DNA from: Balneolales bacterium
GTDB lineage: Bacteria > Bacteroidota > Rhodothermia > Balneolales > Cyclonatronaceae
DNA: 64,000 nt
Assembly: GCA_020832405.1 (NCBI GenBank)
Contig: JAFIET010000004.1
Location: 30,866 to 94,865 of the forward strand
Direction of reading: 5' to 3'
The stretch's first letter is position 1. The number at the start of each line of letters is the position of its first letter. This document shows, piece by piece, positions 42,424 to 52,487 of this stretch. A program made the position numbers and the translations under genes. The notes below the pieces were generated by a model, which was given only the letters and a program-made list of their open reading frames with translations, was not told where the DNA came from and made no database searches.

Positions 42424-45381
42424 ATGGACAATCAAATAGTAATACATGCAGCGGGTTCGCAGAAGCGAATCGCGCTGATAGAAAATAGTGAATTAGCACA
42501 ATTTTTTATTGAGTCGCCGGAAAACAGACGTTCCGTTGGCGACATTTACCTGGCTCAGGTACACAAGGTTATGGGCGGTATCAGAGCCTGCTTCATTGAC
42601 CTCAGCACCCCTAAAGACGGCTTCCTGCATTATTCAGACCTCGGTGAACACCTCGAGGAATACATAGCTATGCTCAACGGCCGGGATAGTATCCCCAAAA
42701 AAGCAAGCGACGAGCTTCTGCAATTCAGGCAAACTGTTGCAAAAAATGAAGTCAAAAACATGACTTCCAAAGATCAGACCATGCACGAGCAGAACCTGCT
42801 TGGCTCATTGCTGAAACCGGGTCAGAAAGTAATGGTGCAGGTCGTGAAAGAGCCCATCGGCAGCAAGGGCCCGAGGGTTTCAACAGATATCACCCTTGCC
42901 GGTCGCTTTCTCGTACTTATCCCCTTCGGTGATTACGTAGCCGTTTCTAAGCGCATACGCTCCTACAAAGAGCGCCGCCGCCTCAAAAGCATCATAAGTG
43001 AAATGCTGCCTAACGGTTTTGGCGTAATTGTACGCACTGTTGCTGAAGCTCAGGATGACGATGTGCTGCGTGAAGACCTCAAAGATCTGCACGACAAATG
43101 GGTTGATATGCAGGATAAGCTCAAAACAGCTAAACCGACTGCCCTGCTGCACCGCGACCTCGACATGACCGAAAGCCTCATCCGGGATTTATTCTCCAAA
43201 AACTACGACCGAATCCTGGTTGACGACACCGAAACCTTTAAAGCCATCAAAGGCTATATCGGCAGGGTTGCACCTTCCATGGTTAAAAATGTAGTACAGT
43301 ACAAAGGTCGCGAGCACGTTTTCGACCACATGAACATCTCCCGTGATGTAAACTCCATTTTTAGCCCCCGGGTAAAAATGCCGAGCGGAGGCTATCTGAT
43401 TTTTGAGCAAACCGAAGCCATGTACGTGGTGGATGTGAACTCGGGCCGCTATGCTGCCAAGAAAGCACAGGAAGATAACTCCCTGAAAACCAATCTTGAA
43501 GCCGCGCGTGAAATCGCCAAACAGCTGCGTCTGCGCGATATCGGCGGCATTATTGTAGTTGATTTTATTGATCTTCAGCAGGATTCAAACCGAAAGAAGA
43601 TTTACGACGAAATCAAAAAGGAATTCAAAAAAGACAGGGCCAAAACAAACATTTTGCCCATGTCAGATTTCGGCCTCATGCAGATTACACGGCAGCGGAT
43701 AAGGCCGAGTGTTGTGAAATCAGTATCAAAAGTGTGCCCGATGTGCGGCGGCTCAGGCAGCATCGTGTCTGAAAGTACCCTGCTCTCCGATATTGAAGCA
43801 TGGCTGAGCAAATTCAGCAACAACTATAAGTACAAATCAGTTGATCTTTACGTGAACCCGTTCTTCCATTCCGTGCTGCTTCAGGGCCTGATCAGCACAC
43901 GCCTGAAATGGATGTTCAAGTTCTTCATGCGCATTTCCATAAATCCGGATGATACCATTTCGCTGAATGATTTCAAGGCCACCCTGCACGGTTCTGAGTT
44001 TGACATCTATGAAACCGTATCTAACGGTGAGTCGATTGAAGATGCCATCAGGCAAAATGAGAAAAACCTTGCTGAACTCGAAAGCGGCGGGCGCAAGAAT
44101 ACAGAACTGCTTGATATTTATAAGAAAAACGGAAGAAACGGAGATTCTGAAACCCGCAGAGACCGCGATCGGGGGGCAAGCCGTGATGATTATGAAGGCG
44201 GCAGCCGGTACGGTCAGCAGCAATCAGGCAGAGGCGGTCCGAAAACGGCTGAGGCAAATGAAGAAGGTACCGAGCGCGGCCGCAGACGTCCGGCCGCAGT
44301 ACGGATCACCTCACAAGGCAGGTCGAACACTAAGCTGAAATCGAAATACTATAAATCCGGTTCAGAAGATGAACACGAACCGGGCACACCCCAAAAACCT
44401 GAACGGCTTCAGCAGGATCAAAACCAATCAGCCCGCAAAACAGCTGCTGAGAAAAAGGAAGCTCCTGCAGAAAAACCTGATGCGTTAGAGGTAGCCAAAG
44501 CACATGCACTTGAGGAAAAACCAAACGCTCTTGAAGTCGCAAAGGCTTATGCCCGCAAACTAAAGCTTGAAGAAGCCAAAGCGGAAATGGCTGACAAAAA
44601 AGACAGTGATGCAACTTCAGAAAAAGGAGTTACGGCTAAAGCCGCATCACAAGTGTCTGACAAAAATGACAGTCAGCCTGATGTCATTAATACTGACACG
44701 AAACAGGAAAGCAAAACCGATAAATCTTCAGGTTCTGATGATTCCGTTCCTGAAACTGCGGCCGCTCCTAAACAGTCGGCACGGCACAAGCAAGAACCAC
44801 AGGTAAAAGCAGAGGAAACCGAAAATCCGAAAACTGCTTCCGGCAGTGCAAATCAGCCAGAAAACAAAGCCGATTCTGATTCTGATTCTGATTCTGATGC
44901 CGGTTCCGCATCAGCTTTGCAGGAACCTGATGCTGAAGCCGGTAAAGAACCCAAGGCCAAAATAAAGGCCCCGAAACGGGTGAAGCGGCAGCCAAGGCCC
45001 GGTGGCAAAAAAGTAATAGCAAAGCCCCCGAAAGCACGAAAAAAACAGGATGATGACCCCGTTAGCGGCAGTAACAAAGCTGCCGAAGCTGATCCCTCTG
45101 AAACCAAACCTACACCGGCTGAAAAAAAAATAAGCGATGCCAAAGTAGCGAAGCTTCGTGAAATGGATGAGCTTAAAGCCAAACTTTCGGAAGATGCTTT
45201 TCGCAAACCGGCTGATATACCGGCATCAGACCTGAAAAAAAGTTCAGTTGTAACCAAAACGGTTAGTCCGCGAAAAGCGGCTCCTGAAACTGAAGCAGCA
45301 CCGCAAGATACAGCTGATACTGCCGGTAAGCCGGAACATACTGCACCCGGCAAGGCTGAAGAAACAGAAGGGAAAGCTTAA
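42424..45381 (+). CDS. rng: Ribonuclease E/G with long disordered tail
   Basis: A 985-residue endoribonuclease of the RNase E/G family. The core (about 1-530) has the S1 domain (GDIYLAQVHKVMGGIRACFI), the RNase H-like and 5'-sensor regions, the metal-binding VVDVNSGRY (Asp) and GGIIVVDFIDL, and the zinc link CPMCGGSG. After residue about 560 comes a 420-residue low-complexity tail rich in Lys, Glu, Ala, Ser and Asp with two 15-residue repeats, a serine/aspartate run, and basic clusters (KAPKRVKRQPRPGGKK). Such tails in RNase E bind partner proteins and RNA in degradosomes. RNase G proteins lack them, so this is closer to RNase E in build. Confidence 0.92.
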   Translation: MDNQIVIHAAGSQKRIALIENSELAQFFIESPENRRSVGDIYLAQVHKVMGGIRACFIDLSTPKDGFLHYSDLGEHLEEYIAMLNGRDSIPKKASDELLQFRQTVAKNEVKNMTSKDQTMHEQNLLGSLLKPGQKVMVQVVKEPIGSKGPRVSTDITLAGRFLVLIPFGDYVAVSKRIRSYKERRRLKSIISEMLPNGFGVIVRTVAEAQDDDVLREDLKDLHDKWVDMQDKLKTAKPTALLHRDLDMTESLIRDLFSKNYDRILVDDTETFKAIKGYIGRVAPSMVKNVVQYKGREHVFDHMNISRDVNSIFSPRVKMPSGGYLIFEQTEAMYVVDVNSGRYAAKKAQEDNSLKTNLEAAREIAKQLRLRDIGGIIVVDFIDLQQDSNRKKIYDEIKKEFKKDRAKTNILPMSDFGLMQITRQRIRPSVVKSVSKVCPMCGGSGSIVSESTLLSDIEAWLSKFSNNYKYKSVDLYVNPFFHSVLLQGLISTRLKWMFKFFMRISINPDDTISLNDFKATLHGSEFDIYETVSNGESIEDAIRQNEKNLAELESGGRKNTELLDIYKKNGRNGDSETRRDRDRGASRDDYEGGSRYGQQQSGRGGPKTAEANEEGTERGRRRPAAVRITSQGRSNTKLKSKYYKSGSEDEHEPGTPQKPERLQQDQNQSARKTAAEKKEAPAEKPDALEVAKAHALEEKPNALEVAKAYARKLKLEEAKAEMADKKDSDATSEKGVTAKAASQVSDKNDSQPDVINTDTKQESKTDKSSGSDDSVPETAAAPKQSARHKQEPQVKAEETENPKTASGSANQPENKADSDSDSDSDAGSASALQEPDAEAGKEPKAKIKAPKRVKRQPRPGGKKVIAKPPKARKKQDDDPVSGSNKAAEADPSETKPTPAEKKISDAKVAKLREMDELKAKLSEDAFRKPADIPASDLKKSSVVTKTVSPRKAAPETEAAPQDTADTAGKPEHTAPGKAEETEGKA
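44470..44559 (+). repeat. Tandem 45-base coding repeat in the RNase tail
   Basis: Two adjacent 15-codon units, EKPDALEVAKAHALE and EKPNALEVAKAYARK, 10 of 15 or more residues alike. Probably a duplicated helical binding motif. Confidence 0.75.
44872..44898 (+). repeat. GATTCT hexamer repeat coding for Asp-Ser
   Basis: Four exact GATTCT units and a final GAT code for DSDSDSDSD. Simple repeats of this type can vary in length by slippage without shifting the frame. Confidence 0.85.
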
Positions 45382-45402
45382 ATACAGCCCTTTTCCTATT
45401 TA

Positions 45403-45444
45403 CACCAAAAGCTGCAAATGGCACGACCTTTGCAGCTTTTGGTG
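45403..45444 (+). terminator. Hairpin after the RNase E/G gene
   Basis: CACCAAAAGCTGCAAA (45403-45418) and TTTGCAGCTTTTGGTG (45429-45444) form a perfect 16-bp stem. The tail after it is only weakly T-rich, so it may slow decay as much as end transcription. Confidence 0.6.
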
Positions 45445-45492
45445 CTTTAGATACACAGGCCTGAGCCGGCCATCCATTTAAAACTATTTTTT

Positions 45493-46029
45493 ATGAATAT
45501 ACACGCCACCACCGTAATCGGTGTTATCCATAACGGCAAAGCTGCAATTTGCGGCGACGGGCAGGCAACACTCGATAAAACGGTCATAAAATCAACCGTA
45601 CAAAAAGTAAGAAGCCTTCACAACGGCAAAATCCTGGCAGGCTTTGCAGGCTCAACCGCTGATGCTTTCACCCTTTTTGAGAAATTTGAAGAGAAACTTA
45701 ATCAATACAGCGGACAGTTTGAACGTGCAGCCATCGAGCTCGCACGTGAGTGGCGCACCGATCAGTACCTGCGCAAACTCGAAGCCCTTCTCATCGTGCT
45801 CAATACCGAAAAAGGCCTGCTGATTTCCGGTCAGGGCGATGTAATCGAGCCCGAGGATAACCTTCTCACTATCGGCAGCGGCGGCTCCTACGCGCTGAGT
45901 GCAGCGCGGGTGCTAAAAAAACACGCCCCACAGCTTTCGGCCCGTGAAATTGCCGAAGAAGCCATCCACACCGCAGCTGATATTGACATCTACACCAATC
46001 ACAATTTAACGACTCTTGAAATTGGCTGA
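45493..46029 (+). CDS. hslV: HslV protease subunit
   Basis: A 178-residue N-terminal-threonine peptidase forming the proteolytic core of the HslUV complex. A short propeptide (MNIHA) leaves catalytic Thr6, and [21 protein letters not shown] and [17 protein letters not shown] are typical. [12 protein letters not shown] near the end is the usual HslV C-terminus. No SD-like site is seen. It overlaps hslU by 14 bases. Confidence 0.95.
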   Translation: MNIHATTVIGVIHNGKAAICGDGQATLDKTVIKSTVQKVRSLHNGKILAGFAGSTADAFTLFEKFEEKLNQYSGQFERAAIELAREWRTDQYLRKLEALLIVLNTEKGLLISGQGDVIEPEDNLLTIGSGGSYALSAARVLKKHAPQLSAREIAEEAIHTAADIDIYTNHNLTTLEIG

Positions 46030-47455
46030 TTCAACGAAATTACTCGCAAACGAACTCGACAACCTCACCCCGCAGCAAATTGTTGCCGCCCTCGATGAGT
46101 TTATCATCGGGCAGAATGCGGCCAAGAAAAGCGTAGCCATTGCCTTGCGCAACCGCTGGCGCCGCATGAATGCAGGGGAAGGCATCCGGGATGAAATCCT
46201 GCCGAACAACATCATCCTTATCGGGCCTACCGGTGTTGGTAAAACCGAAATCGCCCGACGCCTCGCCAAACTTGCCCGAGCCCCTTTTATAAAAGTGGAA
46301 GCAACCAAGTTTACGGAAGTCGGCTATGTGGGCCGTGATGTGGAATCCATGATTCGCGATCTCACCGAAATCGGTATCGGCATGGTAAAACAGGAAATGC
46401 GGGACAATGTTAAACCCCGGGCCGAAGAAATGGTTGAGGAGCGCATTCTCGATATCCTTATTCCTCCCCTTCCCAAAAAACGTAAAAAGTCCGTTTATGG
46501 CAGCAACCCGGCCCTGAGCAGCAACGACGCAGGTTTCAACCCCTCCACCGCAAGTGATGAGGAGCTGAATGAGCGCACCCGTGAGAAGTTTCGTCAGAAG
46601 CTGAAAAACGGCGAGCTTGAGGAACGGGAAATCGAAATCGATGTGAAGGCAAGCAGCGGTCAAACCATGCAGATTTTCGGTCCGCAGGGCATGGAAGAAA
46701 TGGGCATGAACCTTCAGGATATGCTCGGAAACCTGATGCCGCAAAAAACCAAAAAGCGGAAAGTTAAAATTAAAGACGCCCGGCAGCACCTGTTTCAGGA
46801 AGAAGCCGAGAAGCTGATTGACCATGAATCGGCCGTACAGATTGCACTTGAGCGCGTGCAGAGTACAGGGATCGTTTTCCTGGATGAAATCGACAAAATA
46901 GCCGGCAGCTCCTCAAAATCCGGCGGCCCCGATGTGTCGCGGCAGGGTGTGCAGCGCGATTTGCTCCCGATAGTGGAAGGCTCAACGGTTACCACAAAAT
47001 ACGGTATGGTAAAAACCGACCACATCTTATTTGTTGCCTCGGGTGCCTTTAACGTAGCCAAACCGAGCGACCTCATCCCGGAACTTCAGGGCCGCTTCCC
47101 GATTCGGGTTGAGATGGATTCCCTCACGGAAGAAAACTTTTATCAGATTCTCACTGCTCCGAAAAACGCCCTCACCATACAGTACGCAGCTATGTTAGGC
47201 TCAGAAGGCATCACCCTGAAATTCACAAAGGATGCTCTTCGTGAAATTGCCAAAATTGCCGCTGATGTTAACCGTGATGTTGAAAATATTGGTGCAAGGA
47301 GGCTGCACACCATTATGTCAACCGTGCTCGAAGAGCTGCTTTACTCCGTACCTGACGACATCAGTGAGGGAACCATCAATATCGACCGGGCTTACGTGAG
47401 CAAACAGCTTGATCAGATTGTGACCAACAAGGATTTGAGTCAGTTCATCCTGTAA
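46016..47455 (+). CDS. hslU: HslU ATPase subunit
   Basis: A 479-residue AAA+ unfoldase that feeds substrates to HslV. It has [17 protein letters not shown], Walker A GPTGVGKT (70-77), the [14 protein letters not shown] pore loop, an intermediate domain (about 125-265, here Lys/Glu-rich), Walker [12 protein letters not shown], the sensor 1 region [28 protein letters not shown], and the C-terminal ending QFIL. The frame starts with TTG at 46016 or 46022 within hslV, so translation is coupled. A strong terminator follows. Confidence 0.95.
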   Translation: MKLADSTKLLANELDNLTPQQIVAALDEFIIGQNAAKKSVAIALRNRWRRMNAGEGIRDEILPNNIILIGPTGVGKTEIARRLAKLARAPFIKVEATKFTEVGYVGRDVESMIRDLTEIGIGMVKQEMRDNVKPRAEEMVEERILDILIPPLPKKRKKSVYGSNPALSSNDAGFNPSTASDEELNERTREKFRQKLKNGELEEREIEIDVKASSGQTMQIFGPQGMEEMGMNLQDMLGNLMPQKTKKRKVKIKDARQHLFQEEAEKLIDHESAVQIALERVQSTGIVFLDEIDKIAGSSSKSGGPDVSRQGVQRDLLPIVEGSTVTTKYGMVKTDHILFVASGAFNVAKPSDLIPELQGRFPIRVEMDSLTEENFYQILTAPKNALTIQYAAMLGSEGITLKFTKDALREIAKIAADVNRDVENIGARRLHTIMSTVLEELLYSVPDDISEGTINIDRAYVSKQLDQIVTNKDLSQFIL

Positions 47456-47491
47456 CCAAACCCTTCATTCGAAAAAAGTTTACAGAAACAG

Positions 47492-47523
47492 CGGCTCAGG
47501 CTTTTGTCTGAGCCGTTTTTTTT
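47492..47523 (+). terminator. Terminator of the hslVU operon
   Basis: CGGCTCAG (47492-47499) and CTGAGCCG (47508-47515) followed by eight T bases. Confidence 0.88.
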
Positions 47524-47698
47524 GATATTTGCGTTAACTCAGCTGCTGTAATCGGGATAGCTTCAAAAAAAATATATGAAACGAATAAATGCAGCGTTAC
47601 CGTTAAAATCAGCTAAACACTTGATATTTGCATGATGATTGCTCACATTATGCCCTCAAGATTACTCACCAAAATCAGGCAGTACTGACCCCTTTTCA

Positions 47699-49582
47699 AT
47701 GATAAAAAGATTTTTTGCTTCCGGTCTTACAGGCATCGTTCTACTTTCGGCCCTTTGGCTGTTCGGTTTTGATAAGGTGTTTGTTTCAAACGAAACGAAT
47801 CACGAACACAACCTTCAAAAATACATTCAGACACAGCGCTGGATCCTCAACAATTACGTTGATGAAGTTGAAGCCAACATCCTCTTTAAAGACAGCATCC
47901 GCGGGATGGTCAGGAATATTGGTGATTCAACCTTTGCTGTTTCCGGCACTCCAATTGATACTACCTTTTCGAACATACAGGTAAATGATATCCGGGAGTC
48001 AGCTGTCAGGTTTGAGCGGGCATACACCTTCATCAATCAGAATTTTCCCGATCTTGATATGAGTGAAATGACAGAACATGCCCTTCGCGGGATGTTCACC
48101 TCGCTCGACCCCTACACCGATTATATTGATCCGCGACAGTCAGATCGCGTTCGGGAAAATTTTGCCGGCCGCTTTCAGGGCATAGGTGTTCAGTTCGACA
48201 TCATTGCTGACAGCATTACCGTGATCTCTGCCATTTCCGGCGGCCCAAGCGACGTGCTTGGTATCCGTTCCGGTGACCGCATCATTAGTATAGATGATGA
48301 AAATGCAGTCGGCTTTTCTCAGGAAGATGTGCTAAGCACCCTGCGCGGCCCGAAAGGCTCCGTGGTAAGGGTCGGCATAGTGAGGCCGGGAAGCCGTAAC
48401 ATCCTGCATTTCAACATCACCCGTGATGATATCCCTCTGTTCACAGTCGATACCTCTTACATGCTTGATGAGCGTACCGGATACATCAAAATCAACCGTT
48501 TCGCCCAAACAACCTACGATGAGTTTATGGAGGCGATGGCCGGTTTAAACGAGCTCGGCATGGAGCGGCTCATTTTGGATCTGCGAAACAACCCCGGTGG
48601 TTTTCTTGATCAGGCGGTTCGCATCACGAGCGAGTTTTTCCCGCGTAACACCAAACTTGTGAGCACACGAAGCCGGCATGCGCGCTTCAGTCAGGAGTAC
48701 CGCACCCGCACCAACGGCCGCTTTCAGGATATCCCGCTTATGGTGATGATCAATGAAGGCTCGGCATCAGGAAGCGAAATTGTGGCGGGCGCCATTCAGG
48801 ATAACGACCGCGGGCTTATTGTAGGCCGGCGCACATTCGGAAAAGGCCTGGTACAGCAGCAGTACGAGCTTGTAGATCAGAGCTTTATTCGCGTAACCAT
48901 CTCGCGCTATTTCACCCCTTCCGGACGTCTCATTCAGAAGCCCTTCAATCAGGGCCGTGAAGAATACGCACTGGAAATTCATACCCGCGACCGCGATGCA
49001 AGCACAGATGTAGCCAATTTTATCAGCAACCTGCCGGATTCGTTGGTGTACGAAACATTCGCCGGCCGCACGGTATTCGGCGGCGGCGGTATCGTACCCG
49101 ATCACATCATACAGGCTGATACAACGCGCAGCTACGTACTTGGGTTTATGCGTCAAAACAATATCGGATTCGAATTTGTGCGCGGCTTTCTCGATGAACA
49201 TTATGATGATTTCCGGGCAGAGTGGGGCGATGATTTTGAGCACTTCCGGGCTGATTTCAGCTGGAGCCCCGAACAAATGGACGACTTCTGGACCCGTATG
49301 TCTGACGCCGGACTCGTACTGAGCGATACAACCGCAACAACCCATATAGAAGGCGACACTATGTTCATCAACCCGGCTCTCGTTGAGCAGGACCGCTGGA
49401 TTCCCCCTGCTGCCACAAAAGCCGAGCTTGCACGTCAGGTCTGGAGTCCGTCCGAATACTTCCCGGTATTCAACGATCTGTTCGACACAACCCTGCACCG
49501 AAGTATGGAGCTATGGGAAGAAGTAGATCACCTCAAAGCACTTGTGAGAAGACTTTCCGAGAGTTCAAGACAGGAAGGATAG
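47699..49582 (+). CDS. S41 family C-terminal processing peptidase
   Basis: A 627-residue exported serine protease (Prc/CtpA type). An N-terminal membrane helix (about 8-25) anchors it. A PDZ domain (about 160-245, GVQFDIIADSITVISAISGG, GIRSGDRIISIDDE) precedes the catalytic domain with Ser357 in NEGSASGSEIVAGA and Lys382 in FGKGLVQ, a 25-residue gap as expected. A 20-30-residue insert near residue 70-95 and about 150 extra residues at the C-terminus are unusual and may be substrate-specific. Start is ATG 47699; an upstream extension lacks similarity. It likely trims or degrades envelope proteins. Confidence 0.92.
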   Translation: MIKRFFASGLTGIVLLSALWLFGFDKVFVSNETNHEHNLQKYIQTQRWILNNYVDEVEANILFKDSIRGMVRNIGDSTFAVSGTPIDTTFSNIQVNDIRESAVRFERAYTFINQNFPDLDMSEMTEHALRGMFTSLDPYTDYIDPRQSDRVRENFAGRFQGIGVQFDIIADSITVISAISGGPSDVLGIRSGDRIISIDDENAVGFSQEDVLSTLRGPKGSVVRVGIVRPGSRNILHFNITRDDIPLFTVDTSYMLDERTGYIKINRFAQTTYDEFMEAMAGLNELGMERLILDLRNNPGGFLDQAVRITSEFFPRNTKLVSTRSRHARFSQEYRTRTNGRFQDIPLMVMINEGSASGSEIVAGAIQDNDRGLIVGRRTFGKGLVQQQYELVDQSFIRVTISRYFTPSGRLIQKPFNQGREEYALEIHTRDRDASTDVANFISNLPDSLVYETFAGRTVFGGGGIVPDHIIQADTTRSYVLGFMRQNNIGFEFVRGFLDEHYDDFRAEWGDDFEHFRADFSWSPEQMDDFWTRMSDAGLVLSDTTATTHIEGDTMFINPALVEQDRWIPPAATKAELARQVWSPSEYFPVFNDLFDTTLHRSMELWEEVDHLKALVRRLSESSRQEG

Positions 49583-49611
49583 CCCGGTTCTGTTGATCTA
49601 TTCCGATTTAT

Positions 49612-49646
49612 GTCCCGACCACCTCTGGTGGCGGGACTTTTTTTTT
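49612..49646 (+). terminator. Terminator of the processing peptidase gene
   Basis: GTCCCG-A-CCACC pairs with GGTGG-CGGGAC (49612-49637) and a nine-base T-run follows. It isolates the next two-component operon. Confidence 0.88.
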
Positions 49647-49810
49647 GGGATTAATAAGTGCATATAAATTCATTGTTCAAACAAGTATTTACAGCAATGG
49701 GCCGCATTATGCAATCTTTTTGTAAGCTGAATAACCAACCGGAACTACACAATTTGTACATTATGAATTCAATATGTGTTTATATCTCTACTTGATTTGA
49801 TTCCCAACAA

Positions 49811-51673
49811 ATGATACTCATTGGATTCAACAGCAAAGGTGATTTGCTTGATGCGTTGTATAAATTATCCGAAATAACGGGCTCGCAGCTGGTAATTGCA
49901 AAAAAAACGGAAGACATCAATCACATCGAGGCAACTGCCAAAAAGTGTTTTTTTTGTACCGATCTGAAAAAGGAAGAGCTCAAACCCTTACTGCTCAAAG
50001 GCGGCAGCAGGGCAGGCTTTGTATGGATAACAGACAAACGCAGCCCCCAACAGCTGTCCTCAGATGTGCTGCTTCAGGAAACCAATATCAGCAAATCACA
50101 AATCCAAAGCGTCACCCTCCCCCGGGGTTTGTCATCAGATGAAATCAGCCAAAAGCTTTTTCAGGTCACTTTTCAACCCAGAGCATTTAAAACTTTTGAA
50201 AATGACCCTGATCTTTCAGACAGACTGAAACTGATCCATGAAATCACTCACTTTGCGATACACACTGATGAGGAAAAGGCCATCAGGCAGCACATCATGC
50301 ACAAATTGGTTCAGTATTACAGTGCCGAATCCTGTTCATGTCTGGCTTACAACGATAAAGGTGAACTGCTGCTGCTCAGCAGTATCAACGGGACCGGAAC
50401 GTACCAAACCTACACCGGGCTGCTTGTTCCGAACCCGGAAGATTATAAAGAATGCATGCAGTGCGGCGAACCTGTAATTAACTGCAGGAAGCCGGCAGTG
50501 GGGGCAAACGGTTACATTTGTGCCCCTTTACTTGAATCAGGTATGGCGCAGGGATTACTTCGGATTCAGTACAGGCATAGTGAAATCGACATCACCCTCG
50601 ACCGGACAGTGCTGAAGATATCAGCAGGTATTTTATCAGCGGCCCAAATCAGAGCAAGAGCATCGGAAAAATTAAAGGAAAGTGAACAACGTGCTTTAAA
50701 CATCCTGAACACAACAGCTGACGGCATAATTATGACCGACGAGTCCGGGATAATCGAATCCTTCAATAAATCAGCTGAACTCATTTTTGGCTTTTCGCAG
50801 CATGAAATAACCGGAAAAAATGCCGCCGTCCTGATGCCACAGGCCGAAACAGTGTGGTATGAGCTTGTGGAGGAACAGCTGTCTGATAATGGCTTAGCAT
50901 CATATACCGGAAAAACTGTTGAAACAATCGGTGTCCGTAAATCAGGTGAGTCGTTTCCTATACAAATATCAGTTAGCAAACATCAAACTTCTAACATGTG
51001 CTTTTATACTGGAATTGTGCGCGACGTTACTGAAGAGAGGCGGCTTGAACAGGAAGTGATGCGAATCAGCGAGCATGAACGGCACCGCATCGGGCAGGAT
51101 TTACACGACGGTCTCGGGCAAATGCTCAGCGGCATAGGCTTACTGAGCGCAAGCATAAAAAAACGGCTTCAGCACGAAAAACATCCCTTAGCAGAGCAAA
51201 TGGCTGAAATCACTTCCCTTCTGCAGGAAGCCGATGAATATGCCCGCGGCCTTGCACACGGACTTGTTAAAATAGATCTTGAGCGCGGCGGTTTCCACGC
51301 AGCCATAGAAAAACTGATACTTCAGTCTCAGAAACTTTTCAGAATCGACTGTAAACTTGTTTCCGATCAGGAAATTGAAATACGTGACAGGGCACGTGCG
51401 GAACATGTTTACAGGATTATTCAGGAAGCCATCAGCAATGCTGTTAAACACGGTTACTCTACCAAAGTTACCGTCGGAATGACGTATTCAGAACGCAAAC
51501 TGCTCATCACGATCAGGGATAACGGAACCGGCTTTTCATCAAACTGGCGCAAAAAAAGGGGGCTCGGAGTCCGGATTATGGAATTCCGTTCAAGACTGAT
51601 TAACGGACAGTTCTCGCACGGTAACAACCCCGGTAAAGGCGCTGTAATTACGCTCACAATCCCGTCACCTTAA
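49811..51673 (+). CDS. Cysteine-rich GAF-PAS sensor histidine kinase (NarX/LiaS type)
   Basis: A 620-residue soluble kinase, no membrane helix. Parts: an N-terminal region of unknown type (1-135; C46, C49 in KKCFFCTD); a GAF-like domain (about 140-285) with six cysteines, C175 and C177 (SCSC), C215, C218 and C225 (CMQCGEPVINC), and C237; a PAS domain (295-415) of FixL-like wording but without the heme histidine (LMPQAETVWYEL); then HisKA_3 with phospho-His432 in GQDLHDGLGQML, and an HATPase domain (IIQEAISNAVKHG, DNGTGFS). The cysteine cluster suggests Fe-S or thiol redox sensing (inference). It is 45 bases before its regulator. Confidence 0.88.
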   Translation: MILIGFNSKGDLLDALYKLSEITGSQLVIAKKTEDINHIEATAKKCFFCTDLKKEELKPLLLKGGSRAGFVWITDKRSPQQLSSDVLLQETNISKSQIQSVTLPRGLSSDEISQKLFQVTFQPRAFKTFENDPDLSDRLKLIHEITHFAIHTDEEKAIRQHIMHKLVQYYSAESCSCLAYNDKGELLLLSSINGTGTYQTYTGLLVPNPEDYKECMQCGEPVINCRKPAVGANGYICAPLLESGMAQGLLRIQYRHSEIDITLDRTVLKISAGILSAAQIRARASEKLKESEQRALNILNTTADGIIMTDESGIIESFNKSAELIFGFSQHEITGKNAAVLMPQAETVWYELVEEQLSDNGLASYTGKTVETIGVRKSGESFPIQISVSKHQTSNMCFYTGIVRDVTEERRLEQEVMRISEHERHRIGQDLHDGLGQMLSGIGLLSASIKKRLQHEKHPLAEQMAEITSLLQEADEYARGLAHGLVKIDLERGGFHAAIEKLILQSQKLFRIDCKLVSDQEIEIRDRARAEHVYRIIQEAISNAVKHGYSTKVTVGMTYSERKLLITIRDNGTGFSSNWRKKRGLGVRIMEFRSRLINGQFSHGNNPGKGAVITLTIPSP

Positions 51674-51718
51674 ATGCTGCATGCATATAGCCGTTACAAA
51701 TAGAAATATATAGAATGA

Positions 51719-52366
51719 ATGGAAAAGACAAAGCGTAATATCGTACTCGTAGATGATCATCCCCTGATTCGCAAGGGCATTGCCCTTACTCTTTCCGAAT
51801 CAGACCGGTATTCGGTAATTGCACAGCTTTCCTCGGCGGAGGAAGCCCTTGCAAGGCTGCCCGGCCTTGATGCTGACGGCGCCATTATTGATATCTCCCT
51901 AACGGGTATGAATGGTATAGAACTGGTGAAACACATACGAACCACAAACTCAAAACTTAAAATCCTGATGGTTTCAAGACATGATGAAGATATTTATGCC
52001 GAAAGGGCCTTACGCGCCGGAGCAAACGGGTACATCATGAAACATGTGGCATCTGAAATGCTTGCTGAAGCCCTCGAAAAGATTTTTAAAGATGGTATTT
52101 ATGTGAGCGACAGTGTGAGTGCCAAAATGCTGCAACAGGCAATGGGGCAAAAAACCACAACAGAATCCCCTCTCGAACTGCTTAGCGACAGAGAACTTGA
52201 AGTTTTTGAACAGATCGGGCGGGGCTTCAGTAACAAAGACATTGCGCTTAAGATGCACGTTTCGCCCAAGACAGTGGAAACCTATAAAACGCGCATCAAG
52301 GAAAAAATGAACCTCTCCGGCAGCCATGAACTAACCCGTGAAGCCATACAGTGGGTTCACGACTAA
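51719..52366 (+). CDS. NarL/FixJ-type response regulator
   Basis: A 215-residue regulator. The receiver domain (VLVDDHPLIRKG, Asp58 in AIIDISLTGMNG, Ser86, Lys108 in ANGYIMK) is followed by a LuxR-type HTH (LSDRELEVFEQIGRGFSNKD, VSPKTVETYKTRIKEKM). It is the evident partner of the HisKA_3 kinase before it. The ATG at 51719 is one base after a short overlap-free gap. Nearby inverted repeat 52488-52510 is a candidate binding site. Confidence 0.95.
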   Translation: MEKTKRNIVLVDDHPLIRKGIALTLSESDRYSVIAQLSSAEEALARLPGLDADGAIIDISLTGMNGIELVKHIRTTNSKLKILMVSRHDEDIYAERALRAGANGYIMKHVASEMLAEALEKIFKDGIYVSDSVSAKMLQQAMGQKTTTESPLELLSDRELEVFEQIGRGFSNKDIALKMHVSPKTVETYKTRIKEKMNLSGSHELTREAIQWVHD

Positions 52367-52487
52367 ACTGCTTATTTACAAGGTGTTAGTATCCCGTAAA
52401 CTTCGCCTGATGAAAGAAGTCCGTACAGCGGTTTGCTTGTTTTGCTGAAGGCCTGCTACATACGTATTAATCCCTACAAATAAAACA

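Noticed and set aside
42006..42488. Open frame of 160 codons upstream of the RNase gene
   Set aside because: Overlaps the RNase start by 65 bases, composition not protein-like, and the DNA forms stable hairpins; treated as leader.
46040..46825. Antisense open frame of 261 codons in hslU
   Set aside because: Shadow of a well-identified gene.
50690..51050. Heme-binding FixL-type PAS
   Set aside because: The histidine expected in the FixL heme motif is replaced (LMPQAETVWYEL), so heme binding is unlikely.
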